From Bacteroidota bacterium (GTDB taxonomy: Bacteria; Bacteroidota; Bacteroidia; B-17B0; Aurantibacillaceae), in the NCBI GenBank assembly GCA_029237825.1, contig JAQZBQ010000001.1:186001-250000 (forward strand): a stretch of 64,000 bases of DNA, read 5' to 3'. The notes under the pieces are model-generated. The model was not told the origin of the DNA. It saw only the letters and a list, made by a program, of their open reading frames with translations, and searched no databases. How positions within the stretch are numbered: position 1 is the first letter of the stretch; each line of letters begins with the position of its first letter. Below are positions 9,825-19,242 of the stretch, piece after piece. Both the position numbers and the translations under genes were made by a program.

Positions 9825-9854
9825 CTCCCGTTACGGGATTTCACTAACAAACAT

Positions 9855-10721
9855 TTAACCTAAATATCCGAGCAATACCTTACTTCTTGACGCGTGTTTT
9901 AAACGGCGAACAGCCTTCTCTTTAATCTGCCGCACTCTTTCACGGGTAAGCTCAAACTTTTCGCCAATTTCTTCCAGCGAGTGCGAATGTCCTCCCGCTA
10001 ACCCGTAATACAATTTTACTACATCTGCTTCACGGGCCGTTAACGAGGTAAGGGCCCGGGAAATTTCGTTTCGTAAACTTTCTAACATGAGTTCATTATC
10101 TGGAGAAGCTTCGTGTTTGTTCTCCATCAATTCATACATGCTTCCTCCGTCCTCAAGATTTCCCAGTGGCGCATCCATACTCATATGACGTCCTTGATTC
10201 TTCATTGTTTCCCTAATATCTTCAGGTAATATATCGAGTATTTCCGAAATTTCTTCAGCAATCGGTTCTCGTTCCAATTCCTGTTCCAGTTTTGCGAACG
10301 TTTTATTTATTTTATTAATTGCCCCGATTTTATTTAACGGAAGCCTTACGATACGGGATTGCTCCGCTAAAGCCTGCAAAATAGATTGACGAATCCACCA
10401 CACAGCATACGAAATAAATTTAAAACCACGTGTCTCGTCAAAACGTTGGGCAGCTTTGATCAATCCCATATTTCCTTCATTAATTAAATCGGGCAAACTT
10501 AAACCCTGATTCTGGTATTGCTTTGAAACGGATACAACAAAACGAAGGTTTGCCTTAACAAGCTTATCCAACGCTTGTTGATCGCCCTGTTTGATTTTTT
10601 GCGCTAAAACAACTTCTTCTTCTGCGGTAATCAATTCAACACGACCAATATCCTGTAAATACATATCCAATGAAGCGGTCTCCCGATTTGTAATCTGCTT
10701 GGTAATTTTCAGTTGTCTCAT
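9855..10721 (-). CDS. rpoD: RNA polymerase primary sigma factor (Bacteroidota RpoD type)
   Basis: A 288-residue sigma-70 protein lacking the long N-terminal region 1.1 of enteric RpoD, as is usual for the Bacteroidota primary sigma. Region 1.2 ([16 protein letters not shown]) begins near residue 18. Regions 2.1-2.4 include the core-binding [18 protein letters not shown] and the promoter-melting stretch ending in [11 protein letters not shown]. Region 3 follows, and region 4 carries the -35-type HTH ([19 protein letters not shown]). This factor would recognise the TTG / TAnnTTTG elements seen across the window. It is monocistronic, with a terminator downstream; no clear promoter was found in the 250-base gap upstream. 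Confidence 0.95.
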   Translation of the reverse strand: MRQLKITKQITNRETASLDMYLQDIGRVELITAEEEVVLAQKIKQGDQQALDKLVKANLRFVVSVSKQYQNQGLSLPDLINEGNMGLIKAAQRFDETRGFKFISYAVWWIRQSILQALAEQSRIVRLPLNKIGAINKINKTFAKLEQELEREPIAEEISEILDILPEDIRETMKNQGRHMSMDAPLGNLEDGGSMYELMENKHEASPDNELMLESLRNEISRALTSLTAREADVVKLYYGLAGGHSHSLEEIGEKFELTRERVRQIKEKAVRRLKHASRSKVLLGYLG

Positions 10722-10974
10722 AACTTAAATATTTTAATTTATAAATCTGTAAATAAAGATCGAACCACGGTTGAAAATTGCTTTCCTAAATTGTAATACG
10801 TTAAAAAAATAAAATCGTTACATGCATTTGAGTGAACTATGATTTTAAATGATTGAAATTAAATCCTCGCTTAGGGGCGCTTCTCATCAGGGTAAATTTG
10901 TTGAAAAAAGCCTGTACTTTCACTTATAAAAATAACCCTTCCTCAATATTAAAATCCCGATATTTAACCTTGCC

Positions 10975-12630
10975 ATGTTACATAATTTACGCATACAAAA
11001 TTTCGCACTGATTGAAGAAACAGAAGTGCGATTCCAAAAAGGCCTGACAGTTATAACCGGTGAGACGGGCGCAGGAAAATCCATACTTTTAGGTGCTTTA
11101 GGGTTAACTCTTGGAAACCGTGCGGACGTTAGTTCGCTGCATCAGAAAACAAAAAAATGTATTATTGAAGCTCAATTTGATTTAAAATTCTATAATCTCA
11201 AGCATTTTTTTGAATTAAATGAGTTAGATTATGAAGAAGTGGCCACCATAAGAAGAGAAATCACGCCGGAAGGGAAATCAAGGGCATTCATAAATGATAC
11301 ACAAACAACTTTAAATGTTTTAAAAGAATTGGGAGACCAGTTAATTGATATACATTCCCAACATGAAACGCTACTATTAAAAGAAACAAATTTTCAATTT
11401 GAGCTGGTGGATTCTTTTGCTCAAACCGGCTTACTTTTTGCAGATTATAAAAAACAGTTTACTCAACTTTCCCGATTAAAAAAGCACCTCGATGAGTTAA
11501 ATAAGGAAGAAGCGAACGCGAAAAAAGAGTTGGATTATTTACAGTTTCAGTTCAATGAACTGGAAGAAACACCGATTGAAACAGGTAGTATAAAGGTGCT
11601 GGAGGAAGAAAGCGAAACACTTGAGAACGCTGAATTAATTAAAAGTAATCTTATAAGATCATCTTTGGCTATTTCTGGTGGAGAAGAAAATTTGCTTTCC
11701 GCACTCGCACAAGTTAAACAAAACCTACAAGGGGTATCTAAATTCGGAAAACAATTTAATGAATTATACGAACGCATCAATTCTTTAACCATCGAGCTGA
11801 AAGAACTTGCCAACGATATAAGCAATTGCGAAGAAGATGTCACATATGACAACGTTCGTTTAGAGGAAGTGAACAGTCAATTAGACCGGATAAACCGCTT
11901 GTTGAAAAAACACGGTGTTCAAAGTGAAGATGATTTAATGAAGGTAAAATGCGACATCGAAAATAAATTACAACATTTTACCTCACTTGAAGAAACCATT
12001 GAACAAACATCCAAAGAAATTTTTACTCTAGAAAAACAATGCCAGTTGCTTGCACAAGACATTTCTGATAAACGTAAAAAAGCCTTGCCGGGTATTGAAA
12101 AAGAAATAAAAATGATGCTTGGCACGCTGTCTATGACAAATGCTCAGTTTAAAATTGAATTGACCGCATTAAACGCGTTAACGCCGAACGGATTGGATGG
12201 AATTGCTTTTCTTTTTACTGCAAATAAAGGTGCCAACTATAAAGAACTACATAAAACCGCATCTGGTGGTGAATTATCCAGACTCATGTTGTGCCTTAAA
12301 GCTCTTTTAGCTGCCCGGACGTCATTACCCACTATTATTTTTGACGAAATTGATACAGGTGTTAGCGGTGAGGTAGCAGATAAAATTGGGAATATCTTAA
12401 TGGAGATGGGTAAAAACATGCAGGTAATTACCATTACCCATTTACCGCAAATGGCAAGTAAAGGTGGGAATCATTTATTCGTTTATAAGTCTGACACAAA
12501 AGACAAGACCATCTCAAGCATTAAATCTTTATCGCAGGAAGAACGGATCTCTGAAATCGCTAAAATGTTAAGCACCGGAACACCAACTGAAACAGCATTA
12601 AAAAATGCGAAGGAACTTCTAAATGCTTAA
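10975..12630 (+). CDS. recN: DNA repair protein RecN
   Basis: SMC-like ATPase acting early in double-strand break repair. Walker A is at residues 29-36 (GETGAGKS), the ABC signature is SGGELSRLML, and Walker B is IIFDEIDTGVSG; these bracket a long coiled-coil middle (about residues 160-380). Length 551 fits the family. The next gene overlaps its end by 8 bases. A TAACCTTG box (one mismatch to TAnnTTTG) ends 2 bases before the ATG and a perfect TAAATTTG lies at 10893-10900; either could be the promoter. Confidence 0.96.
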   Translation: MLHNLRIQNFALIEETEVRFQKGLTVITGETGAGKSILLGALGLTLGNRADVSSLHQKTKKCIIEAQFDLKFYNLKHFFELNELDYEEVATIRREITPEGKSRAFINDTQTTLNVLKELGDQLIDIHSQHETLLLKETNFQFELVDSFAQTGLLFADYKKQFTQLSRLKKHLDELNKEEANAKKELDYLQFQFNELEETPIETGSIKVLEEESETLENAELIKSNLIRSSLAISGGEENLLSALAQVKQNLQGVSKFGKQFNELYERINSLTIELKELANDISNCEEDVTYDNVRLEEVNSQLDRINRLLKKHGVQSEDDLMKVKCDIENKLQHFTSLEETIEQTSKEIFTLEKQCQLLAQDISDKRKKALPGIEKEIKMMLGTLSMTNAQFKIELTALNALTPNGLDGIAFLFTANKGANYKELHKTASGGELSRLMLCLKALLAARTSLPTIIFDEIDTGVSGEVADKIGNILMEMGKNMQVITITHLPQMASKGGNHLFVYKSDTKDKTISSIKSLSQEERISEIAKMLSTGTPTETALKNAKELLNA

Positions 12631-14566
12631 AACGGCTTTCAGGCACATACCTGCATCAATTAAGTTATTAGCCAAACTCTATTTTATAAGCCTCATCGTA
12701 TTCTTTTTAATTCGATTGACGTTTGTACTTTATAACCAATCAGACCTTGAATGCATTCAAGGTTTGGAATTATTAATGGCATTTGAACGAGGGCTGGAAT
12801 TTGACACGGCTGTTTTTTGCTGGACAGCCAGCATACCCACATTAACCTTACTTTTATGGCGGCTTTCCAGAAAATTATTGTTTGCCAAAATCGGTTTGTA
12901 TATAAGCTTGTTTTTACTGCAATTATTCTTTTTCATCTCTGTTGCTGATATCCCTTATTTTAAACAATTTGGAAATCATTTAAATCGAACCGCCTTTTTA
13001 TGGAATGAAAATCCATCCTTCGCCGCAGGTGTCATCTTTGGTAATATTTGGTATTGGGGCTTCATCTTCGTCTTCATTCCTTTAGCTGTTATTTTCGCAT
13101 ACTGTTTTAAAAAATGCTTTCATATTTTTAGACTACAGGTTGCTCACGAACCTCCTAAAAAGCCTAGCTATGCGTTAGTTGAATTTGCCGTAACCAGCGC
13201 ACTAATTTTTTCTGGAGCAAGGGGACAAATTTTTGAAAAAACCGGATTGCATGAAGGCATGGCGATTGTTTCACAAAACGGATTCGCGAACCATATTGCC
13301 ATAAATGCCAATTACACATTTTGGAAATCCTTGTTAAAGGCTAATAAAACATCTCACTATGCTATACCAAAAGGAGTCGATCATGACATAGCTTTTACGC
13401 GGAAATACCTTGGCATTCAATCTCCTTATGAGCGTAACATTAAACGCAGCATATCGGATACATCAAATCAGTCGCTCTATAACATTGTAATTGTTGTTAT
13501 GGAAAGCATGTGTCAGTTTAAAATGGGTTACTACAATGGTGAGAATAAAACGCCACACCTGGATAATTTAATCCGGGAATCCGTGTTTTTCAATAACTTT
13601 TTTTCTTCCGGCATCCATACGTTCAATGGCCTTTTCTCAACCACCAGCGGTTACCCATCCATTTACGATGAACATTCCATGCGAAGCTATGTGAAAAAAT
13701 CATTTAACGGACTTGGAGCTCTTTTGCAGGCACGAGGTTATGAGACGTATTTCTATACCACGCACGATCCGAACTTTGACAACATGAAAGGCTATTTTAC
13801 ATTGAATAAATTTGAGCATATTATCAGTGAAAAAGATTTTGACCCCTCTCTTTCGGAGGGATCGTTAGGAGTTCCAGATCATGTACTGCTTGAAAAAATT
13901 GTACATACAGGATCACAACGTAAAAGTGGTAAACCATTTCTTGCCGTTGCGATGACAGCCTCCGACCATGGTCCGTGGCGAATCCCAAAAAATATACCCT
14001 TTAAACCCAATGGTAAAACGCCGCAGGATAATTGCACACTATATGCGGATTGGTCGATTGGTAGATTTATAGAACTAGCTAAAAAACAAACCTGGTACAA
14101 CAACACCGTTTTTATTTTTTTAGGCGATCATGGTTTATCAATGGGACACACGTATGAAATGCCAATAAGCTACCACCATGTGCCATGTATCATTCATCAA
14201 CCACGGCTTTTTGTCCCGGATACCATTTCATCGCCATGCTATCAACCAGATATTCCAGCAACTGTTATGGGCATCATTGGAGGTTCATACGTTAATGAAA
14301 CATTTGGCATTAATATTTTAAAAGAACAGCACCCTTTTGTAGTATTTTCTGCCGATGATAAAATTGGCTGTGTTGATAATCAGGGAAATTATTATTACCA
14401 AACGCTTTCAAATGGGGAAGTGTATTTACGAAAATATACAAATTTGGACGCCACTAATTTCAAAACATCCAGAAAAGAAAAAGCTGACAGCATGCATAAA
14501 AACATGATGCACATTTATGAAGCAGCACGGTATTTTTTAAGGACAGACTATTTTCTATATGAATAA
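12623..14566 (+). CDS. LtaS/MdoB-family phosphoglycerol- or phosphoethanolamine-type transferase (sulfatase fold)
   Basis: 647-residue inner-membrane protein. Four or five membrane segments lie in the first 180 residues, followed by an extracytoplasmic sulfatase-like domain. The metal-binding start is VVMESM, the probable nucleophile is the Thr in SSGIHTFNGLFSTTSGYPS, and FLGDHGLSMGH supplies the later Asp/His ligands. Relatives transfer phosphoglycerol or phosphoethanolamine onto lipoteichoic acid, glucans or lipid A. Bacteroidota are not known to make lipoteichoic acid, so the acceptor here is unknown. It overlaps recN by 8 bases, which suggests translational coupling, though the functions look unrelated. 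Confidence 0.82.
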   Translation: MLKTAFRHIPASIKLLAKLYFISLIVFFLIRLTFVLYNQSDLECIQGLELLMAFERGLEFDTAVFCWTASIPTLTLLLWRLSRKLLFAKIGLYISLFLLQLFFFISVADIPYFKQFGNHLNRTAFLWNENPSFAAGVIFGNIWYWGFIFVFIPLAVIFAYCFKKCFHIFRLQVAHEPPKKPSYALVEFAVTSALIFSGARGQIFEKTGLHEGMAIVSQNGFANHIAINANYTFWKSLLKANKTSHYAIPKGVDHDIAFTRKYLGIQSPYERNIKRSISDTSNQSLYNIVIVVMESMCQFKMGYYNGENKTPHLDNLIRESVFFNNFFSSGIHTFNGLFSTTSGYPSIYDEHSMRSYVKKSFNGLGALLQARGYETYFYTTHDPNFDNMKGYFTLNKFEHIISEKDFDPSLSEGSLGVPDHVLLEKIVHTGSQRKSGKPFLAVAMTASDHGPWRIPKNIPFKPNGKTPQDNCTLYADWSIGRFIELAKKQTWYNNTVFIFLGDHGLSMGHTYEMPISYHHVPCIIHQPRLFVPDTISSPCYQPDIPATVMGIIGGSYVNETFGINILKEQHPFVVFSADDKIGCVDNQGNYYYQTLSNGEVYLRKYTNLDATNFKTSRKEKADSMHKNMMHIYEAARYFLRTDYFLYE

Positions 14567-14638
14567 TTCGAAGGCTATTTTTCCTAAAAAACCAAACAGT
14601 AAATCGTATATTTACGCAACTAAAAAATAATTAAAAAA

Positions 14639-15451
14639 ATGGCTTACAACTTATTAAAAGGAAAACGCGGAATCATTACAGGTGCCTTGGATGAAAATTC
14701 AATTGCCTGGAAAGTTGCTCAAAAATGCCACGAAGAAGGCGCCACTTTTACGTTAACAAATGCTCCAATTGCAATGCGTATGGGAGAAATCAATAAACTT
14801 GCTGAAGAAACCGGTGCAAAGGTGATTCCAGCAGACGCTACCAACATGGAGGAGGTGACAAAACTGTACACCGAATCTATGGATATTTTAGGGGGTAAAA
14901 TTGATTTCGTACTTCATTCCATCGGCATGAGTGTGAACATCCGCAAAAACATTCCATATACTGAGTTGAATTATGAATTTTATAATAAGGGCATTGATGT
15001 TTCAGCTTTATCTTTTCATAAAATGCTGGCAGCCGCCCATAAACTTGACGCGTTAAACGAACACGCTTCTGTGGTGGCCCTATCATATATTGCCGCACAA
15101 CGCACCTATCCTTTTTATACAGATATGGCAGACATTAAAGCGATGCTGGAAAGTATAGCAAGAACGTTTGGCTACCATTATGGTAAACAGAAAAAAGTAC
15201 GTATCAATACAATTTCTCAATCACCGACAAAAACAACAGCCGGAGGAGGGATTAAAGGATTCTCGGACTTTTACACATTTGCCGATTTGCAGTCCCCATT
15301 AGGAAATGCAAGTGCCGACGATTGTGCTGCTTACACTGTTAGTTTGTTTTCAGATCTAACAAGAATGGTAACGATGCAGAATCTTTACCATGACGGTGGA
15401 TATAGTGCTACCGGCATCAGCACAGAACTCCTGGAAAAGATTCAGGGATAA
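14639..15451 (+). CDS. fabI: Enoyl-[acyl-carrier-protein] reductase FabI
   Basis: NADH-dependent last step of fatty-acid elongation. A 270-residue atypical short-chain reductase with ITGALDENSIAW as the nucleotide-binding start. The FabI catalytic set aligns exactly: Tyr150, Tyr160 and Lys167 in SYIAAQRTYPFYTDMADIK, matching the enteric Tyr146/Tyr156/Lys163 spacing. The stretch after it (INTISQSPTKTTAGGGI) is the substrate-binding loop, in a Bacteroidota-style variant. A TATATTTA box at 14607-14614, one mismatch from consensus, lies 24 bases before the ATG. Confidence 0.94.
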   Translation: MAYNLLKGKRGIITGALDENSIAWKVAQKCHEEGATFTLTNAPIAMRMGEINKLAEETGAKVIPADATNMEEVTKLYTESMDILGGKIDFVLHSIGMSVNIRKNIPYTELNYEFYNKGIDVSALSFHKMLAAAHKLDALNEHASVVALSYIAAQRTYPFYTDMADIKAMLESIARTFGYHYGKQKKVRINTISQSPTKTTAGGGIKGFSDFYTFADLQSPLGNASADDCAAYTVSLFSDLTRMVTMQNLYHDGGYSATGISTELLEKIQG

Positions 15452-15489
15452 TATATTTTAATATCGAATGCTCTTTTGTGCTCAACTAA

Positions 15490-15987
15490 ATGCCAACATA
15501 CAATTTAGATATTAGCGCGGAAGAGCATTTTGATTTTGATTTATTTTCAATCACTTCAATTGAAAGTATTTACAGAGTTATTCATGAATTGAATTCTTCC
15601 CTTAGTATTGATCTTCAGTTAAAAGACCTACTGGATTTTACTCATAAAGAAGGTGAAGATTTCTACTTTCCGCTCTACTCATACAACCATGAAGAGTTGA
15701 ATATAGAATTTAACTTACTTCCAAACAGAACATCCTTTCAACCTAAAGCAGAAAGAGCGAAGGCTGCAAACAGTGATTTATTCGCAGGTGATATTGAACA
15801 AACCACCGCACTGCTTCCAGAGCTGGAGAACTCAGACTTTTTTTTAATCATAAAAGGCGATAACCGATATTTGTATAATCACCTTATATTTGAATCCATT
15901 AAATTAAATCCAACCTTTATTAGTGTTCGTGAAATTTTCCTGGAAGACCTGAAAGACAAAAAATCTAAAGGTAATTTATTATTCTAA
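15490..15987 (+). CDS. IPExxxVDY-type family protein (function unknown)
   Basis: 165 residues, no signal peptide or membrane segment. The pattern of an N-terminal FDLFSITSIESIYRVIHELN helix, a central LLPELENSDFFLIIKGDN strand-turn and a C-terminal NLLF resembles the small Bacteroidota family named after an IPExxxVDY motif. That identification is from memory of the family pattern, and the exact motif is not well preserved here. It lies 38 bases after fabI, probably on the same transcript. No catalytic residues are apparent. Confidence 0.6.
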   Translation: MPTYNLDISAEEHFDFDLFSITSIESIYRVIHELNSSLSIDLQLKDLLDFTHKEGEDFYFPLYSYNHEELNIEFNLLPNRTSFQPKAERAKAANSDLFAGDIEQTTALLPELENSDFFLIIKGDNRYLYNHLIFESIKLNPTFISVREIFLEDLKDKKSKGNLLF

Positions 15988-16000
15988 ACTCCTAATTATT

Positions 16001-16327
16001 ATGAACTGGGTATTGCTTTTCATTGCCGGACTTTTCGAAGTTGCATTTGCAACATGCCTTGGCAAAGCCAAAGAAACCAGCGGTTTAACAGCTACCTGGT
16101 GGATGGTGGGCTTTTTCGCAAGTTTAAGTATCAGTATGTATTTACTCTATCGGTGTACACTCACCCTTCCTATCGGGACAGCTTATGCTGTATGGACCGG
16201 TGTGGGCGCAGTTGGATCCGTATTAGTTGGCATATTTCTCTTTAAAGAACCTGCAGATTTCTGGCGGCTGTTTTTTATTACAACTTTAATTGCTTCCATT
16301 ATTGGCTTAAAGGCTGTCTCCCATTAA
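16001..16327 (+). CDS. Small multidrug resistance family exporter, Gdx/SugE type
   Basis: 108 residues, four membrane helices. The essential Glu13 is in GLFEVAFA, and TAYAVWTGVGAVGSVLVGI is the signature of helix 3-4. Sequence resembles the SugE/Gdx branch (GTAYAVWTGIGAVG) more than EmrE, so guanidinium/proton exchange is the best guess. Family members work as antiparallel dimers; only one SMR gene is present here, consistent with a dual-topology homodimer. No guanidine riboswitch was seen upstream: only 13 bases separate it from the preceding gene. Its 3' end overlaps the convergent aroA by 21 bases. Confidence 0.88.
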   Translation: MNWVLLFIAGLFEVAFATCLGKAKETSGLTATWWMVGFFASLSISMYLLYRCTLTLPIGTAYAVWTGVGAVGSVLVGIFLFKEPADFWRLFFITTLIASIIGLKAVSH

Positions 16328-17560
16328 TTCATGAGAAATTCCAATTGAATTCAGGTGCTTCCAAAATAAAGGATATGATTTTGAAACGACGTCTGGGTCA
16401 TCAATGCATAAGCCTTCCATTTCTAGAGAAAGGGGTGAAAAGCTCATTGCCATCCGATGATCGTGATAAGTTGAAACCACGCACTCATCGTTTTTAATAT
16501 CTGTTGGCTTCAACCATTGGATTGTGTTATCTGACGTTTCAAGTTCAATTCCGAATTTACGGGCTTCCAACTGAAGTGCCTTAATTCGGTCTGTCTCCTT
16601 TATTTTAAGAGTTTGCAAACCTGAAAATCTGAAAGGGCACCTCATTGCAATACATGTTACCACCAACGTTTGAGCAATATCAGGACAATCCACTAAATTT
16701 AATTCAAGCAGTCCGGGTTTCATTTGACCCGTTTTTTTAATAATGGCTTTTCCTTTATCAAAAATCGTATCCACGCCAAACCATCGGTACAGCGCGGAGC
16801 ATCGAGCATCTGCCTGAGAAGAGTTTTCAGATAAGCCCATCAATGTTACACTGGTGTTTACTTCTGAAAGGGCAACCATACTATAGTAATAAGAGGCTGA
16901 AGACCAATCCGCTTCAACATAGTAGGTTTTTTTTTCGTATGCATACGGCTTTGAAAAAACACGAATCTGATTTTGTTCCCAGCTTACTTCCGCACCAAAT
17001 TCTTTCATGACATTAATGGTTAATGCAATGTATGGTTTTGATACTAATTCGCCGCTAAGGCTTAAAATAAGCCCTTCCATGAAATAGGGTGAAATGAGCA
17101 ATAAAGCGGTAACAAACTGGCTGCTAATCGTTGCATCCATTTCAACTTCGCCCCCTGACAGTTCTCTCCCTGTAATTCTTAAAGGCGGATAGCCTTCTTT
17201 TTCGAGGTAAGAAATATCAGCTCCCAGCACTTTCAATACCTCTACTAGATCTTTTACCGGTCGTTCTTTCAACCGATCAGATCCGGTAAGTATAACGGTT
17301 TTGGGTTGCATCGAAAAAAATGCGGTAAGAAACCTCATATCGGTGCCGGCATGACCAATGTGTACATTATCCAGATGAGCGTATTCTGAAAGTGCGCGTT
17401 CCAGAAAAATGGTATCGTCAGAATCGGATAAATTGTTTATTTCAAACGGAAGGCCTGAAAGAGCTTTTATGATTAGAACTCTATTGGAAACACTTTTAGA
17501 CCCGGGCAAATTGACCTGCCCTGAAATACCTTTTCCGTTGTTATTAAGCCTTATCTTCAA
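16307..17560 (-). CDS. aroA: 3-phosphoshikimate 1-carboxyvinyltransferase (EPSP synthase)
   Basis: Sixth step of the shikimate pathway, joining phosphoenolpyruvate to shikimate 3-phosphate. It is 417 residues. LPGSKSVSNRVLII carries the shikimate-phosphate-binding Lys/Ser, and KERPVKDLVEVLKVLGA is a conserved block. KETDRIKALQ and STYHDHRMAMSF are the C-terminal active-site blocks. The usual N-terminal GTxG-like segment is poorly conserved (HAGTDMRFLTAF is present), as in other Bacteroidota. It is last in a five-gene minus-strand run, 12 bases after the barrel-protein gene, and its end overlaps the convergent SMR gene. Confidence 0.94.
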   Translation of the reverse strand: MKIRLNNNGKGISGQVNLPGSKSVSNRVLIIKALSGLPFEINNLSDSDDTIFLERALSEYAHLDNVHIGHAGTDMRFLTAFFSMQPKTVILTGSDRLKERPVKDLVEVLKVLGADISYLEKEGYPPLRITGRELSGGEVEMDATISSQFVTALLLISPYFMEGLILSLSGELVSKPYIALTINVMKEFGAEVSWEQNQIRVFSKPYAYEKKTYYVEADWSSASYYYSMVALSEVNTSVTLMGLSENSSQADARCSALYRWFGVDTIFDKGKAIIKKTGQMKPGLLELNLVDCPDIAQTLVVTCIAMRCPFRFSGLQTLKIKETDRIKALQLEARKFGIELETSDNTIQWLKPTDIKNDECVVSTYHDHRMAMSFSPLSLEMEGLCIDDPDVVSKSYPLFWKHLNSIGISHELMGDSL

Positions 17561-17572
17561 TTGCTTGTAATG

Positions 17573-18361
17573 CTAAATTTTAAAACCCACGGTTAATAAT
17601 AAGCAATGACTATTAATATACATACCGGAAGCTGAGAAGGGTTCCTGAAAATAAAACGGCGATAAACCATACCTGAACTGCAATTCTGCATAAACGGCGT
17701 TATGCCTTAAAGGTGTATTTTTTTGTATCCCAGCGCCAGCGCACAAAAAAGAATTACCAGAAGCACTGAAAGCAGGATTCTTAAATTTGAACATTTTATT
17801 AATATTAGTCAGCCCCGAACCGTTATCTTCTACTTTTAACTGTCCAGCTAAAATCAACCGATAACAATATCCGGCAAAAACATAGGACGAGAAAATCGCA
17901 TTGGTCTCTTTTTGAAAGGAATGTTTAATTTGCAAAGGAAAATTAAGCTCCTGAAGGGTTAGACTGTATTTATATTTTAGCCGGTCAGCGGTATAAAGTT
18001 GCAAACTGTCTTTAAAGAAAAAATAGGAATTAAAACTTAGGCCATGATGAAAATATTCCGCTCCAATAAGCAAGAAACTCCGGTTATGTCGATCAAGGCG
18101 GATTTCTTCCTTTAAGGAAACATTAAAAGACATTTTTGGCCGCGCTTTGGTTGCGTGGTTTTTATTAGTTTTATAAAAATTAAGTACAGGAGAAAAACCA
18201 ATCCGTGTTTTTATTATCGGATTATTTCTGTGATTCCGCAGGTTTTTACCACCATCTTCCTGGGCCATTCCTGTGCAATACCAAAAGAACAGAAATATAC
18301 TGAGTGAATATTTAATAAAATGTGCCAAGATTTTAAATATACAACTTATTATAAATAGCAC
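17573..18361 (-). CDS. Probable outer-membrane beta-barrel protein (hypothetical)
   Basis: 262 residues. A long hydrophobic leader ends near GMAQEDGG, a typical Bacteroidota signal-peptidase site. The mature part alternates aromatic and polar residues in strand-like runs and ends in LLLTVGFKI, consistent with a small barrel of the PorT-like kind. I do not recognise a specific family. It lies 11 bases after the DUF2480 gene and 12 before aroA, so it is co-transcribed with both. The start gives an unusually long n-region (about 31 residues to MAQ), but no better start is available. Confidence 0.6.
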   Translation of the reverse strand: MLFIISCIFKILAHFIKYSLSIFLFFWYCTGMAQEDGGKNLRNHRNNPIIKTRIGFSPVLNFYKTNKNHATKARPKMSFNVSLKEEIRLDRHNRSFLLIGAEYFHHGLSFNSYFFFKDSLQLYTADRLKYKYSLTLQELNFPLQIKHSFQKETNAIFSSYVFAGYCYRLILAGQLKVEDNGSGLTNINKMFKFKNPAFSASGNSFLCAGAGIQKNTPLRHNAVYAELQFRYGLSPFYFQEPFSASGMYINSHCLLLTVGFKI

Positions 18362-18372
18362 CTTAGACGCTA

Positions 18373-18888
18373 CTACTTAGCGATAGATGCTTTGTAGAGA
18401 GGAACAGTACTGCAAGGTTCACCATACATAATTGATTTGGCCAGAGGCCTTAAGGCTTTTACCAATTCTACGTAAGCATTTACAGGAACAGGTAAATTGC
18501 TGCATCCTTTTATTACAACACGCTTGTCTTTATAATCCCCGTAATTCAATGCCTGCAATTGCTCGTGAAAAACAATGGACTCTAAGGTTTCCAGGCTACC
18601 GAAGATGATTTTTTGAGCGAAAGGTTCTAAGGAAATACTGACGAGCATAAATGCCCAGGTTGGAACTACAGCATCCGCGGAACAAGTAATGGCCACAAAT
18701 TTATCCCGGTAATTTTCCCAATTGTGTTGCTTGACAAACTCCCGAAAATCTTTTTCCTTCAAAATCAATTCCTGGAACAGCAGCGGTTTTAAATCAAATA
18801 CTACACGTTCTCCTTTTGGATAAAAATTTTCCAAGTCAATGGTGATTAATCCACTACTCGCAACTTTATTTACTATTTCATCTGGCAT
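18373..18888 (-). CDS. DUF2480 family protein
   Basis: 171 residues, soluble, no signal. Contains the family-like stretches VPTWAFMLVSISLEPFAQKIIFG and CSNLPVPVNAYVELVKALRPLAKSIMYGEPCSTVPLYK. The function is not established. The family is often found beside Fe-S (suf) genes in Bacteroidota, and here it follows the MIP18-like gene by 10 bases, so a role in Fe-S assembly is a reasonable but unproven guess. Three cysteines (in ITCSADAV, KGCSNLP and EPCSTV) are noticeable. Confidence 0.75.
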   Translation of the reverse strand: MPDEIVNKVASSGLITIDLENFYPKGERVVFDLKPLLFQELILKEKDFREFVKQHNWENYRDKFVAITCSADAVVPTWAFMLVSISLEPFAQKIIFGSLETLESIVFHEQLQALNYGDYKDKRVVIKGCSNLPVPVNAYVELVKALRPLAKSIMYGEPCSTVPLYKASIAK

Positions 18889-18898
18889 GAGTGAGCGT

Positions 18899-19228
18899 TT
18901 ACATAAAACCTAACTCCAGCTGAGCCACCTCGCTCATCATTTCTTTAGTCCAGGTTGGTTCAAACGTAAGAGTGAGCGTTGCAGATTTAATACCCTGCAA
19001 CAATTTCAATTTATTCTCGACTTCAGCAGGCAGGGATTCGGCAACAGGACAATTAGGTGATGTTAAGGTCATTGTAATCTTTAGCTCATTTTCATCATTC
19101 AAATCGAGTTCATAAATTAATCCAAGTTCCCATATATCTACAGGAATTTCCGGATCATAGCAGGTTTTTATCTCATCGATAACCCTTTGCATTAACTCCG
19201 TATTTTTAGTAATAATAATGGCGCTCAT
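18899..19228 (-). CDS. MIP18/SufT-like (DUF59) Fe-S cluster assembly factor
   Basis: 109 residues with the DUF59 core: CYDPEIPVDIWELGLIYELDL at the front and TLTSPNCPVAESLPAEVENKL with the conserved Cys. Relatives help mature iron-sulfur proteins. I chose the ATG at 19228; a TTG two codons upstream (19234) keeps the frame open but has no support. Second gene of the five-gene run, 14 bases after the DUF1571 gene and 10 before DUF2480. No sufBCDS genes are in the window. Confidence 0.88.
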   Translation of the reverse strand: MSAIIITKNTELMQRVIDEIKTCYDPEIPVDIWELGLIYELDLNDENELKITMTLTSPNCPVAESLPAEVENKLKLLQGIKSATLTLTFEPTWTKEMMSEVAQLELGFM

Positions 19229-19242
19229 TCCCAATCCCCAAC

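Noticed and set aside
12623-14566. Evidence for lipoteichoic acid synthesis
   Set aside because: The fold is shared by several transferases and sulfatases, and the organism looks like a diderm Bacteroidota.
16001-16327. Guanidine riboswitch control of the Gdx-like exporter
   Set aside because: Only 13 bases separate it from the previous gene and no riboswitch-like structure was seen.
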